Origin: Fallopia convolvulus
Lineage: Eukaryota; Streptophyta; Magnoliopsida; Caryophyllales; Polygonaceae
Reading direction: 5' to 3'
Length of the DNA stretch: 64,000 nt
Assembly: GCA_964016875.1 (NCBI GenBank)
Contig: OZ024722.1
Span: forward strand, 65,245,443-65,309,442
Below, one piece after another: positions 23,089 through 35,900 of the stretch (position 1 is its first letter; each line of letters begins with the position of its first letter). The translations under genes were made by a program, and so were the position numbers. The notes beneath the pieces are model-generated. The model made no database searches and was not told where the DNA came from. It was given only the letters and a program-made list of their open reading frames with translations.

Positions 23089-23498
23089 TGTTATTTGCCT
23101 TAGCGTAGGATCTAGTCACGGGTCTAGAGACGCGAGAACTAGTATTAGAATCTATGGTGAACAAGAGAAAAGAGAAGATAGGAGGCTCGTTCGTCCTTGA
23201 CAGAACCCCTCTTAGGTTTTACGTAAAACCTTCTTTGATAAATATTCTGCTTAATCCTCTTATTGAATAATAAAGCCATATATATAGGCTACGGAATACA
23301 AAGCTGCTGAAATAATAAACCCTAATCGTATAAAAAGATATCTAGACTAAAATGAAGATAATAATCTAATCTATAAGGAAAGATATAAATTATATCTAAA
23401 TTAAAGTATATCATAATTAATAATAAAGAGATAATCCTAAATGGTCTTGCAAACCCACGTAAAACACTTCATCCAGGATCTAATTGGACCGTATCACA
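23089..23498 (-). mobile_element. 5' LTR of the truncated retrotransposon (~410 bp)
   Basis: Read on the minus strand it begins TGTGATACGG and ends AATAACA, giving the TG...CA borders of an LTR, followed at once by the PBS and gag. Inside are CCTATATATATGG (TATA box) and, downstream, TTCAATAAGAGG (polyadenylation-type signal), in the order U3-R-U5. No second LTR was found in the window, so length and borders rest on the TG/CA ends and the PBS only. Confidence 0.75.
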
Positions 23499-23759
23499 AA
23501 GTTGTATAAAATTGATCTTTTCTTGGAGCTCATAAATATTGTTTGTCTACCCCAACTTTTTTATATTTAATTTCTTCTTTTTCATGACATGTGTCATCAT
23601 GTTAAGCAATGACCAAAATAAATTGGTGGTCATTGTGATGACCAGGGCATCACCATCTCTCCTTCAAATTAACTACTTCTCTCCTCATTTAATAATTTTT
23701 TAATGTTTCTCTTTCCTCATGAACAAAACTTGGTCTACCGCTAGGCATACACTTATATC

Positions 23760-25070
23760 ATGCCATTTGGTTCATGATAGATATTATTTTGATTCATGGT
23801 GTGATTAATGATGCAAATTTTGTATATTGTTGTTGGTATGGAGAGGTCCCTATAATAAACATCATGTTCATACATATTTTGGTCATTTTGTTTGATTTTT
23901 AAATGTTTGGACATGAAACTTTCAAATGATCATGTCATTTGGTAGCGTATTAGCTCAAATGGTAGAGCAATGTGTATGTGCACATAGATGTGGGTTCAAA
24001 TCCCACATCGGCTAATTCTTAATACGGTCATGTCGTTTTGTTCATATCGGTTGTTCTTTTGGTTCATGACTTTTTAAGGTAAGGTTCATAATATTTCTTC
24101 TTATGGTTCATAAGTTTTTGTCCATGCTTTTTTGTGTATAATAACTGTTCTTTTGGTTCATGTTTGAATAACCTTAAGTTCATCAAAGTTCATCTTATGT
24201 TTCATGTCTTTTAGTTCATGCTAGTTATTATTTTCTTTCGTGATTTTTGGTTCATGGTATTTGTTCTTTCGGTTCATGTTTTTGTAAGCTAGGTTCATAA
24301 TAATTATCATGGTTCATGACTTTTAATTCTAAATAATTTATCTTATAGTTCATGTTTTTTAAGTCATACTAGGTATTTTGGTTCATGACTTTTGTTCTTT
24401 TTAGTTCATGTTTTTATAAGCATAAGTTTATAATATTTCATCTTACGGTTTTTAGTTCATAAAAGTCGGACCAATGGTTCATTGCTTTATATGGTCAGGT
24501 TCATAACAGTTGTCAATAAGGTTCATGAAATTTAATTCACAATAACATGTGTTAACATTTATAAATGGTATTATGTTGGTTCATGTTATACGGTTAAGTT
24601 CATAAACATTATCAATAAGGCTCATGAAAATTATCCTTAAAAGCATAATATTGTATTACACGAATTAAGTTGGACCTAAAGTTGAGACTAAATTTCAAGC
24701 ACGTAAGAGAAGGCTAAAATAAAATTGAATCAAGATCTCAAACTCATCCACTCTGTATACAATTTCAAGCATACATACTCAAAAGCTTTATTCAATGATT
24801 TTGGCATGCTAGGTTCATAAGTTATTCATAACAATTGTCAATAAAGTTCATGGAATTTAATTCATAATACTTGTTATTTTTGTCACATAATCTAGTACAT
24901 ACATCGTATTTTGTGGGTTCATGTCTTTATACGATTAGGTTCATAACAATTATCAATAATGTTTATGGAATTTAATTCACAATACTTCGTACGTGTGTCA
25001 TGTATTCTTGTTCATAAATGGTATGAGTTTAAAATTTTGTATGCTAGGTTCATAATTTATAAACAATTGG
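23760..25070. repeat. Degenerate array of the word GGTTCAT
   Basis: Across about 1.3 kb the word GGTTCAT, or a one-base variant, occurs some 30 times, mostly as GGTTCATGxxTTTT or AGGTTCATAA(T/C), at irregular 15-45 base spacing and always on the + strand. Related phrases such as GGTTCATAACAATTATCAATAA recur several times. It looks like a decayed tandem repeat. No coding frame survives. Scattered copies of the same word lie near 16470-16530. Confidence 0.7.
23943..24014 (+). repeat. tRNA-like sequence with A and B boxes (SINE head or degraded tRNA gene)
   Basis: A box TAGCTCAAATGG (23951-23962) and B box GGTTCAAATCC (23993-24003) both match the pol III consensus. The D stem (GCTC/GAGC) and T arm (GTGGG/CCCAC) are perfect. 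The acceptor stem has two mismatches and the anticodon stem closes a 6-base loop, so this is not a working tRNA. A SINE head is likely, although no body or target duplication could be traced into the surrounding GGTTCAT array. Confidence 0.55.
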
Positions 25071-25800
25071 TAAAAACAAATGCTCTACGCTCGAAGTTGA
25101 TCATTTAAGCATTTTGACGAACACATGGTGGGCGGTTAGAAAAGCATTGACCATTAGCCTTTGTTTTCAATTAAAAACTTCAAATTGTAAAGCAAAGCAT
25201 ACATAATCTTCATATGTTAGATTATAAGAAACACAAATCAGTTTAAAAACACACAAAAAGCATGTAAATCAAAGTACCAAGCTCTCAAATTTGAAAAACC
25301 CCAAATGTAAACTTGAAACCATACAAAAGATATTTATACCACAATCTATGAAGAGAGAACACAAATTTGAGTCGAGATCAACAAAAAAGCAAACCAAATT
25401 AAAACGAAGCAATGAGCAACAGATTTGGAGAAGAATCGATCGAAAAACTGACTTAATTCTCCACGTTTCAATAGGAAGAAGATGCCCCCTGTATGGTGTG
25501 TTCTAATTCAACGGACAAAAGTCCAAAATACCCCTCCGTTAAAAATAACTTAAAAACGTGTATTCATCGTGACCGTAGATGTGTAATGATCAAACGGATT
25601 AGATTTGCTCGCATAAATCACTGTAGCATTTAGATGCACCTGATCGTGATTCTATGATTTAATTAATTTTAAAAAGATAAATATAAATTTTAGAGGAAAT
25701 TTCAAAATATTAAATCCTTGACCTAATTATACAACAAATAATCAAAATTTAAACTAAAATTTTTTTTTATTTATTTTTTATTCTAGCGGGCCTGTCTTTA
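25071..25800. other. AT-rich spacer with a conserved-looking element end
   Basis: No gene seen. Around 25500-25640 a more complex segment (on the minus strand CTACAGTGATTTATGCGAGC, then AATCTAATCCGTTTGATC) resembles in style the block at 15640-15740 (ACCATTGGATC, TTAACGGTACGGATTAA). Both may be ends of one repeat class; I could not align them base for base. Confidence 0.3.
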
Positions 25801-26218
25801 AATATGCCCAACTTCATTCAACTGATAAATAGCCCTAGGAGGGAACCAGAAGCAGAGCTCTCCAGAGAGAGAATCAGGACGGGACGACGGACTCGGGAGA
25901 AACAATTCGAATTCTTCGCCGGCCGGCGTATCTTCTCTGCCGCGTCATAGTCTACAGTTTCGCCCCCAAAATTGATCGGTTTGAACTCGCCGTTTTCAAT
26001 TGAATTTTGTTTCCTAATGTCTTTATGGCAACCGTGGTTCTTGTTTCTCAATTGAGAAAGATCCAAGTTTTCACTTGTTTTTTGCCGCTGACGCCTGGAT
26101 GAGAATTCCCGGACGCGTCCCCCACGCCCTCGCCTGCCTCCGCCACTGATTACATTTCTCCTTGGGTTGCAGTATACTTCTGAAATCGTATCTTAGTTTA
26201 GGATCTGATTTTTAGAGT
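25801..26218 (+). promoter_or_regulatory. TAF1 promoter / 5' untranslated region
   Basis: GC content rises sharply at about 25850-26150, with CCGGCCGGCG and a purine-rich AGAGAGAGAATC stretch typical of plant leaders. TTGGGTTGCAG at 26162-26172 is a good splice acceptor, so the leader may contain an intron starting after 25970. No clear TATA box was found, as expected for a housekeeping gene. Confidence 0.45.
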
Positions 26219-26916
26219 ATGGGCTTTGAGATGGGTGATGCGTCACAGGATGACCGAGATTCAGGTAACTTTGTTCCTGAATTCACACCTTCTCGCGTAA
26301 AATATATAATACTAGTATTGATGGATAACATAAAAAAAAAGCACTTCTTAAGTTTGCTAATTATTTATTGTGGGATCTTTACTTGTTTTCATTTGTCAAT
26401 TCGATGAAGATTGATGTGACACCCTTTATGTTATGATCTTTGAGCATCTAAGGCTCTTCATTTTGCTTATAAGCATATATATTTTTTTTTTATCATGGCC
26501 ATATATGTTATGATCTTGGGCAATCTAGGGTTCATCATCTCGTGTGTGTGAAAATATGTAGTTTATAAAGTTAAAAAGTATGATACAATATGACAAAATG
26601 CATATATAGCTACCAAGATATGGAGTGCAAAATTGCAGGCAAATTGAGAAGAGTATAACATATTAGTAGCTAAAAAAACAGGATGATACATATTATCTTG
26701 CAAAAAAAAGTAAATGGTGTTAACATGATAAAGCTTAAATTAGTTGCAATATTGGAGGGAATGACAATGACATGCATGGTCTGTTTCTTATCTTTCTGAA
26801 AATTGAGTGGTGATACTACTTGATTATACGGTTAATGGTTCTACTTCATTGAACTTTCTACATTTATTTTAAAGAGCTGTTTCAGTGGATCTTAGCACTT
26901 TGGAATAATCCCTTAT

Positions 26917-26948
<32 letters not shown>

Positions 26949-29900
26949 TTGAACCAGTGAGGTTCCGCTGGGGGGTCAAGATGGGGGTACCCCTGCCCAA
27001 GGGAAGGGGTATGCCCGATAGACCCAAGAAAAACTGAAATTCAGTTGTGATAATAATAACTGAATTTAGTTAGAATGCACCAAAATTGATATAGGGACTA
27101 AATCCATCTCAAAGGCAATGTATAAAAGCCAATGAGCATGAGGATGCGCCCCAAATTTCATAAAAATGACTCTCTTTTTGTGCTGTATGTTAGTACTTTA
27201 TGTATGCTCTATTCACTTTAAATACTTAATTATTTACTAATAAATATGTTATTTCTTCTCTCAATCATTGTCCCAGATGAAGAGGAAGAATATGAGGAAG
27301 TTGGAGGCAGTCGATTGCTTGGATTTATGTTTGGGAATGTTGACGATTCTGGTGAACTAGATGTTGATTATCTTGATGAGGTGTGGCGCTTTTCCCAACT
27401 AGTTGCAACTGTATTAGACTGTGAGAGCAACATCCACTTTAGTTTTTGATGTCTATATGTGCATATGTATTATTTTAACCTGTGTAGCAATGTGCTTGTC
27501 TGCTGTGTATTACTTCTCTTTATTGTATTATGTTACTTTGAATTTATACTTTGTTTGTTAGTTTACAACATATAAATCATTCAATTCTCATTCTGTAAAC
27601 AATTCACGATATAAATACAACTGTCTTTTTTTTGTAATGGAGTTTGTCAATCTGTAAATCTTGCTTGCACTTGGTTTAAAATATACTAGTTTCACTAGGT
27701 ATATCCTTTTTCTTACATGGATGAGTAACAATAATTGCTGCATATTACTGATTAGCTAAACACCTAGTTTGGTGCTTCAACATTTTGTTTTAGATGTGAT
27801 TGGACCTTGTTTATTGCATGCCCTTTGCTAAGAACCTTTTTGATTGATCTTCTTTTGCTGAAATTTTACTTTGAATAATTGTGCAGGATGCAAAAGAGCA
27901 TCTTGATGCATTGGCCACTGAACTAGAGCCCGCATTGACAGCTATTAAAGTATGGAACTTCTAAAATTCATTCTAATGTCCTTGACCCTTTTTTAATTTT
28001 TTTTAATGTGATTATGGTGGTGCTTTCTGGACAATGCTTGTTCTCTATTTTTATTTGATTGGTTATGGCAATGATTTAATATGGTTGGACATTGCTTTTG
28101 ATGCCAGTTGCCAGGAAAATATTCAAGAAATGCTGATACACCTGCGGAAGAAGGTGAGCCTTGTGCTCATATTATGAAATATATTCTAAATTGAGACAGT
28201 AGGTTCTTACAGTAATTTCTTTAACCGTTACCAATTGGGACTTTTATCCTTGTCTGAAGCAATGCTGCAGCAAGACGTTGCTTTAAAGTTTATACTCATA
28301 GCTGTGTAATGCTGCCAAATACTGACCAGACACATTAACTTTGATTAAACTCTTGAGTAGCAGTTAAAGTGAAACCTATATCTTTCTTTTATGTTTGTAC
28401 AATCAGCATATTGTTTCAAAGACATGATCCAAATTGTCACTAACTTCATTCTGTAAAGTTATGAATCCGAATTGGTATCAGACCTTGTCATGTGGATGTG
28501 CACATATCTTCTTCTGTTCATATGCATACCTGATTATTTGTTATTTATGTTCTCTTCTATCAGGTTACAATGAAAAAGCTGCAGATGCAGTTGATTACGA
28601 GGACATCGAAGAACAGTATGAAGGCCCAGAAGTTGAAGCTGCTACTGAGGAGGATCACTTGTTGCCTAAAAGTGAATACATGCCTGCTGATGTATTGGGA
28701 ACTGCAATTGGACGCAAGTCTTCTTTTTTTGATGATGAGAACTATGATGAGGATGAGGATGAGGATTACGATAAAGATCTTGAGGTGGAAGTTAATGACA
28801 CTGAAGTCCGTTCTACTGCTTCACCAGGCTTGGTTTTACTTCCAAAACAAAATGAGGAATGTAAGTTTGTGAGTAACAAATCAGGATTTGAGGCTATTAA
28901 ATCACCAGGTTCTATCTCATTCCTATATATATGTATGTATGTATTTATGTATTGGCTTCCATTGCATTAACCATATGTTTGATACAAATTTGCGTGATTT
29001 TGGAATAATAAATAATGCCTTTCTCATTTTTTCTTGTGTTGTATAACTAATATTAAATGTTGCAAGTTTCTGAAGCCATCTCTTTCTTAGTCTTCCCTTG
29101 TCGCATCAGGATTTCCCAAACTCTTAAAGATGCACATTCTTTGTTGTGAGAACAAGTTTCTAGAACTCTGTAGTCTGATGATAATCCAAAGCCACCTTTT
29201 CACCCTATTTGATATCTTAGATCTCCTGTAAAAGGCTTCATTTAATTTTTCTGTGGTTGGCTGATTCAATATTTAGTTTGGAGACTTGCTGAAAAGTAGA
29301 ATTAGCAAAATGGCAAATGAAAATTTGTGCTGCTAATAATGCTTCTCTTTATTGCTTGTGTTTTTATTTACAATTTCTCCTTTTTTTTCTGAACAATTTA
29401 TTGTTGCTTATCAAATGTTGCAGCTGCACAGGCTTATGGTACATTGGATAAAGAAGTAGGCCTTGATGATTTACAGTCTCAAGGCTTATTTGAAACAAAA
29501 AATGAAGCTGAAGATGAGGTTCATGACCTATATTTTTTCTTTTTGCCTGATACTGTTCTATATGTTTTTGAATAATGGCCTTTCTTTGGGTTAAAAGGTA
29601 CAATTTGAACTATTCATAGGGAATCCTGGCATACTAATTTCAGAAAATTTATGTGTAACAACAAACAGTTTCAAACTCTCCTTTCAAGCTGTCTCCAACA
29701 ATTGTAACTTTATCAAGTCTTTTATAGGGAATTGTGGCACTTTGTTACATTTGTTTGCCGGCTGAAATCCGCAGAAATTTGCATCCCATACAACCTTGTC
29801 TGCTATAGCTGAGGCTATCTTTTTTCTTGGTCTTCTACCTTTGAGATATCTGCTGAGCTAGTATTCCTTTTTTTTCTCAATCAATGTCCATGGATATTGT

Positions 29901-32900
29901 TGTGTATTCACGTAAGCAAAGGTCTTTTCAAAGAATTGATATTCATGGATTTTAAATAAGACCCTTGTTGTGGTTTAATCCTCCTCATTATGGGGGTGAA
30001 GGAGTGAGCTTGCACTATAGTTGGCATTTCTGCCCCCATCACGTCTTCTGTGTTAGAAATTTGTTGCGTGAGCTTGCTCTTAAATTGATTTTTGATCTCA
30101 TGCAGGAAGCTGAACACCAGGAGGCTCTCGTTGTGAATAAGACACCATTGCCTGTTCTGTGCTTTCAGAATGGTATGCCTATCTTGCGTTTCTCGGAAAT
30201 TTTTGGTGTTCATCAGCCCTTACGGAAAGCAGAGAGAAGGGAGCCTGGATATTTAATTCATACAGGTATGCTTATGCTATGATCTGTTATACTGGTTCCC
30301 TCATTCATCATATAACTACTACCACAATATCTGTGTTGTCGCTTACCAAAAGTAGGTGGGTATTTGGATTACCAATCTTAATGCATTATAATTGATAAGT
30401 GTTGTTAGACTTGGACTGAAATTGGCTTTACACTGAAATTTGGCATGACATAGACTGTCTTGTCTGATGATTTTAATTTGTTATTCAGATAAATATACCT
30501 CTGCTGATGTTCCGTACATTGTTGAAGAGGATGAAGAGGATTTTCTTAAAGACCCCTGCCAAGGATTCTCTACTATATCAGTGACAGCTGATGATACATC
30601 AACTATTTCAGATGAAAATGCAGAAATCTCAGATTCTGGTTTCCAAGTCACTCCGACTCAATCCAGTGACCTGAAAAGAGACTCTTGTGTTAGTGCAGAG
30701 CCTCTGAACCAGAACTCCTCCCTTGATCTCTCTTCAGATTGGAAGTCAGATATATCTCCTAAATTTTACCCACTTGATCAACTTGATTGGGAAAATGAAA
30801 TTATCTGGGGGAACTCTCCTCAAAGGAGCCATGATGCTGCAGCGGATTGTGACCTCTCTGGCCCAGATTCTGAAGATATTGCCTATGCAGCAATACATAA
30901 CGAGGGTAGGAAGGAAAAGGATGGGGATGTTGGGAAGGAAAGTTTATCTGAGGGGCATCAACAGATGACCTTCTTGGGACGTTTTAATGAACTTGCAATG
31001 CGAAATGATGACTTGGAGGAAGGCTCATGGTTGGAGAATATTATCTGGGAACCAGAAAAACCTTTTCCGAAACCAAAGTTGATCCTTGATCTCCAGGATG
31101 AATGTATGCTTTTTGAGGTCTCTGATGACATTGATCATAACCTTCTTCAGCTTCATGCTAGAGCTATGATCATAGCTAGACCTGCAAAACTTGCAAGTGG
31201 TGATTCCCTTGAGCTATCATATCATGGTGGACTTGCAGAGGGGAGATTTAATATTGCTAATGATAAGTTCTATTCAAATCGGAAAACATCCCCACAGCTC
31301 AAGTCAATTTTGAAGAAGCGAACTGCTCATGGTGTGAAGATCTTCCATTCCGTACCTGCTCTCAAGCTGCAGACGATTAAGGCAAAGTTGAGCAAGTAAG
31401 AAAGCTATCATACATTTACTTTGTTATCTAGGGATGATCATGCCATTCCAGGAGAGTTATTTATGTCACGGAAACTTGAATAGGCAAATTGAAAGGCAAC
31501 CCGTAGGGATTGGTTGCTCATTCTTATGAGTTGCTGTTTGCTTATTTCATGGTGCTATTAATCTAGTATGGCTGTCAAGCTTCTCTGTGAGCAACATTAG
31601 ATGGCACTGTGAGGATAGAATGGCGTATACTCTGAGTCAGTTTCTTCCTGTTAGACCTGCTTCTTTTCATTCTGAACTAAGTCCTTTGCATGATCTTTTC
31701 TTTCTTAAAATAAATAAATAAATCAAAGATAGCTTATTGCCCTCGTGCCTAATTGACTAAATGGACTCTTGTCGGAATATCTTTTATAAGCGTTGGCACG
31801 TACCGGATTAGATTAAATGAACCATTAGACATGAACTGGCTGCTCGCCTGCTTTTTTCTTTTGTTATGTCTTGTTTAGTTCATTGGTTTTTTAAAATTTG
31901 TGTAGGTGAAATGATCCTTTATTTGTTATATGATCATTGCAACCTGCTCTATTATTTAAGTGGAAAAAAGAACAAAGAAAAGCAAGAACGTTTATTATTA
32001 TTATGAGCATGTTCATACTTCCTATATTGCTCTATTGCTGTCTTTGTGTGCTTTGTGCATGCATTTGTGTTCTCTACTGTGCAGTCATGTGTATTCAGCA
32101 TGTGAAATTCAACTAATACTTTCTTCTCACAGCAAAGATGTTGCCAATTTTCATCGGCCAAAAGCTGTGTGGTACCCTCATGACAATGAGGTAGCAGTCA
32201 AAGAGCAAGAGAAGTTACCTACTCAAGGGCCAATGAAAATTATACTGAAGAGCTTGGGTGGTAAAGGGAGTAAAATGCACGTGGATGCTGAAGAGACAAT
32301 CTCTTCTGTCAAATTTAAAGCAGCAAAAAAGCTTGGTATGAGTTTTGCCACTCATAAGGTTCCATGATTGCTGTAAGTGCACATTTTTCTTTAAAATTTT
32401 GCGTGGATAGTCCCTGAGCAAAATTAGTTTTTTATAGATCTCCAACCATCTGAAGCGGTCAGAATATTTTATTCTGGGAGGGAACTGGAAGACCATAAGA
32501 CTCTTGCTGATCAAGATGTGAGGCCTAATTCTCTGCTTCATCTTGTTCGAACAAAAATACACCCACTGGTGGTAGCACAAAGATATCCTGGTGAGAATAA
32601 GTCATTGCGTCCTCCTGGAGCATTCAAGAAGAAGTCTGACCTTTCTGTCAAAGATGGCCATGTTTTTCTAATGGAGTAAGCAGATTGAATTCAACTTCAC
32701 TTGTTGAAGTTTAAGCAATGTATGCTTGAGTGAAAAAGTATATATATTGAGTATATAACTGTTTACATTTGCATGTTCTTGTGAAAGCCGTCTCCCATAT
32801 GCTTAAAATTGGATTCTGTGTATTCTGCTTGTCAAAATACATAGCAACAACTTGCAATAACTGGGTTAAAAGTGAATTCTTTCATTTGCTGAATAAGCTA

Positions 32901-35900
32901 AGATGCTTTAGTGATGCAAAAAAGGGAAAGAATGTTTTGGCAATAACTAAATTTATTTTGAACCATTGCAACAACTGGTCAATTAGATCAACTTTTGAAC
33001 TCCAATGTTGCATCCTGTTTTTATTTTCTCTGATTTCAAGATTATTGGCGTCGTCAAATTTGTCACAGATTATCTTCTTGTTCTAAACTATGAATTTCAG
33101 ATTATCTTGCCACTAAATCTTAATTTTTGAAATTTATAGTGGTATGCTATTAGGTTCTTCTTCAATTGTTTGCTTGGTTTGCATCCTATGCCCTGGTCCT
33201 TCAATATTTCTGTTGCAGGCTTGAAACTGTAAACTACGAATGATGAAGCCTTATACTTTTTGATTTCCCCCTATACGCTTAAATTTCTCTATACCTGGTG
33301 CTTGGGTATTCTGTGATCATTTTAAGTTCACTGCTCTGTGCTCTTGAAGTTGAGTAGTTAACTATCCTTCATTTGTCATTTTTGGTTTTAGCAGTTTGTG
33401 GAGATAATATGATGTAATAATATCTGTGCTCGTATTTGCAGGTATTTTGAAGAGAGACCTTTATTGTTGGGAAATGCAGGAATGGGTGCAAGACTTTGCA
33501 CTTACTATCAGAAATTATCTTCAGATGATCAGACTGGCGACATGTTACGAAATTCTAGTAGCAGCATAGGAACTGTTCTAACACTTGACCCTGCTGATAA
33601 GTCACCTTTTCTGGGAGATTTAAAACCTGGTTGTAATCAATCAAGTCTTGAGACAAACATGTATAGAGCACCTGTATTTCCTCAGAAAGTTGCTTCAACT
33701 GATTTCTTGTTGGTTCGGTCAGCAAAGGGAAAGCTGTCTATAAGACGTATTAACAAGATCCATGTTGTGGGTCAGCAGGTTGTTTTAATTCTCTGTCAAG
33801 ATGCAATTCCTGAAAGAAAATGTATGCTAATGAAGCAATTTATTTTATTTGGGAAAGAATGTGCTAGATTGATCTTGGTTAACCTATACAGAAAAAATTA
33901 CCAGAACTACAAAGAAAGCAAGATTGATGAAAATTAATCCTGCTTCCCTCTTGTGTGTGTCAAAAGCTTAACCACATCACCACAAGTCACTCACTTAATA
34001 TTGTGAATTTGTGAGGAAAATTGAAGTTCCAGTAGTTTTGCTGCTTGAATATACACTAAAGGATTATCAGTGGCAATGGCTTTCGCTATGAATTGTTTTT
34101 TTTTATCACCCATTAAGTGAAGATCGTTGGTTTTCACTGTTCTCTAAAATAAACTTTGATGAAAAATGTCAAGCACCCCAGAATATCCTTGTTAAATTAG
34201 TGGGGGTGGTGGCATTATTTGTGATTTTCATTTTCTACTTCGTCAATGTCTGTTGTTGATGGCTTTTCTAATTGAGTCCATTTACTTATTTTAGCTTGTG
34301 GAACTTGCAGGAACCTCACATGGAGGTCATGTCTCCCCCACCCAAGAGTCATCAGATGTATTTAACGAACAGAATTTTGGTATATATGTATCGCGAGTTT
34401 CAAGCTGCTGAAAAGCGTGGTGTGACACCCTACATTCCAGCAGATGAGCTGGCTGCCCAATTTCCCAGCATATCTGAGCCTTTTCCACGTAAAAGGATAA
34501 AGCATTGTGCAGATTTGCAGGTGGAGTTCCTGCATACTAACTTTATTTTCCATCAAAATGTTGATCAGTGTGCTTAATTTAACAGAATCCAGTGTCCAGA
34601 GTCTGCATGTTGTTTCTAGACTAGTGCTGGGACAATCCAGGAAAGAAGGAGCAACTATTTTGAGAACATAAAATGATACTTTAATTGAAAGAAACGTTGC
34701 TTGTATTGTTGAAGGTGAAGTGCATATGGGAAAAATAATTCATATATGTTATGTGGAACCTCTGCCACGTAGGACAAATTTGTTGAACTGATTTTAAGGG
34801 TTGAACTTTGTATTTACTAATTTGGGTTGTATTCTCAAACCATTACTTTTGTTTGGATATGTGATGTGCTATTTTGTACATGTTGGAAGGCAGATTTCTT
34901 CGTACTAATAACATGCAGTGTACCTTATCTTTGAAAATGCAACTTAATAACATTTTTTAAATATCAGTGCCTTTACGGATTGGTTTTCTATTCTTTTTTC
35001 TAGAAGAGATCAAATGGACAGCTGCGTTGGGTGATGAGGCGTAATTTCCATATTCCATCTGAGGAGGAACTCAGGAGGATGGTGACACCAGAACATGTGA
35101 GTTAAACTGTTTCACACTTACAATTTGCTGTGCAATTCATTTGTGTGAGAAATTCTTCCCGTCATTATAGGCAATAGTTTTGGAGAAAACGTGAGGTTTT
35201 CTGCTGTTTGGATGCGGTTGTATGCCCTCCTATTGTTTGGAAAGATCCTCTCATCAAATAATGATTTTAAACCAAAATGATCATGTCATGAGAAGATGGT
35301 ACTGGAAGTCTAATGAGGATATATCAGCTCGTGCAATGTTAAACTCTTTACCTAGAAATTGAGTTGCAACTAATGTCAAAGTGGGGCTTTTGGGGTAACT
35401 TACATAATAGTTTTTATTTATATCTTTATTAGCTTAGATTATACCTGAGCATCCATATTGTGCCTGTCGTATATATTGTGGATTTTCTCATCTATATGAC
35501 ATATAGTTGAGAGACCCATCATTCTGCTTTGATATTTTTCAACCACAAACGTAATAATATTTTGGAGTGTCCCGAATCGACAATGTTGAGGGGGAAGAAA
35601 AGGAATACAAGGAGGGAAGCTTGTGTTATAAGGTGGATCTCAACCTTTTATCTAAAAATGGTTAAATCCCGACACTGCATCCTGTTTATTCACTGCCCAC
35701 TGGAATTTAACATAATTTATATAATGTGAAACAGTTTCTTACTAATGAGGAAAACATGCAATTTAGTGTATATTTCTTGTTCTCGGTGGAATAGAACTTA
35801 ATTGACATTAATCATTATATAGCAGATCTAAATGTGATTTGATAGCTCTATTTGTGTTATCATCAAAATATGAACGTGATTGAACTTTCCTCTCATTAAA

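Noticed and set aside
23943..24014. Functional tRNA gene
   Set aside because: Six-base anticodon loop and two acceptor mismatches; kept only as a tRNA-like/SINE head.
25818..26066. 82-residue minus-strand protein upstream of TAF1
   Set aside because: It overlaps the GC-rich TAF1 leader and shows no recognisable domain.
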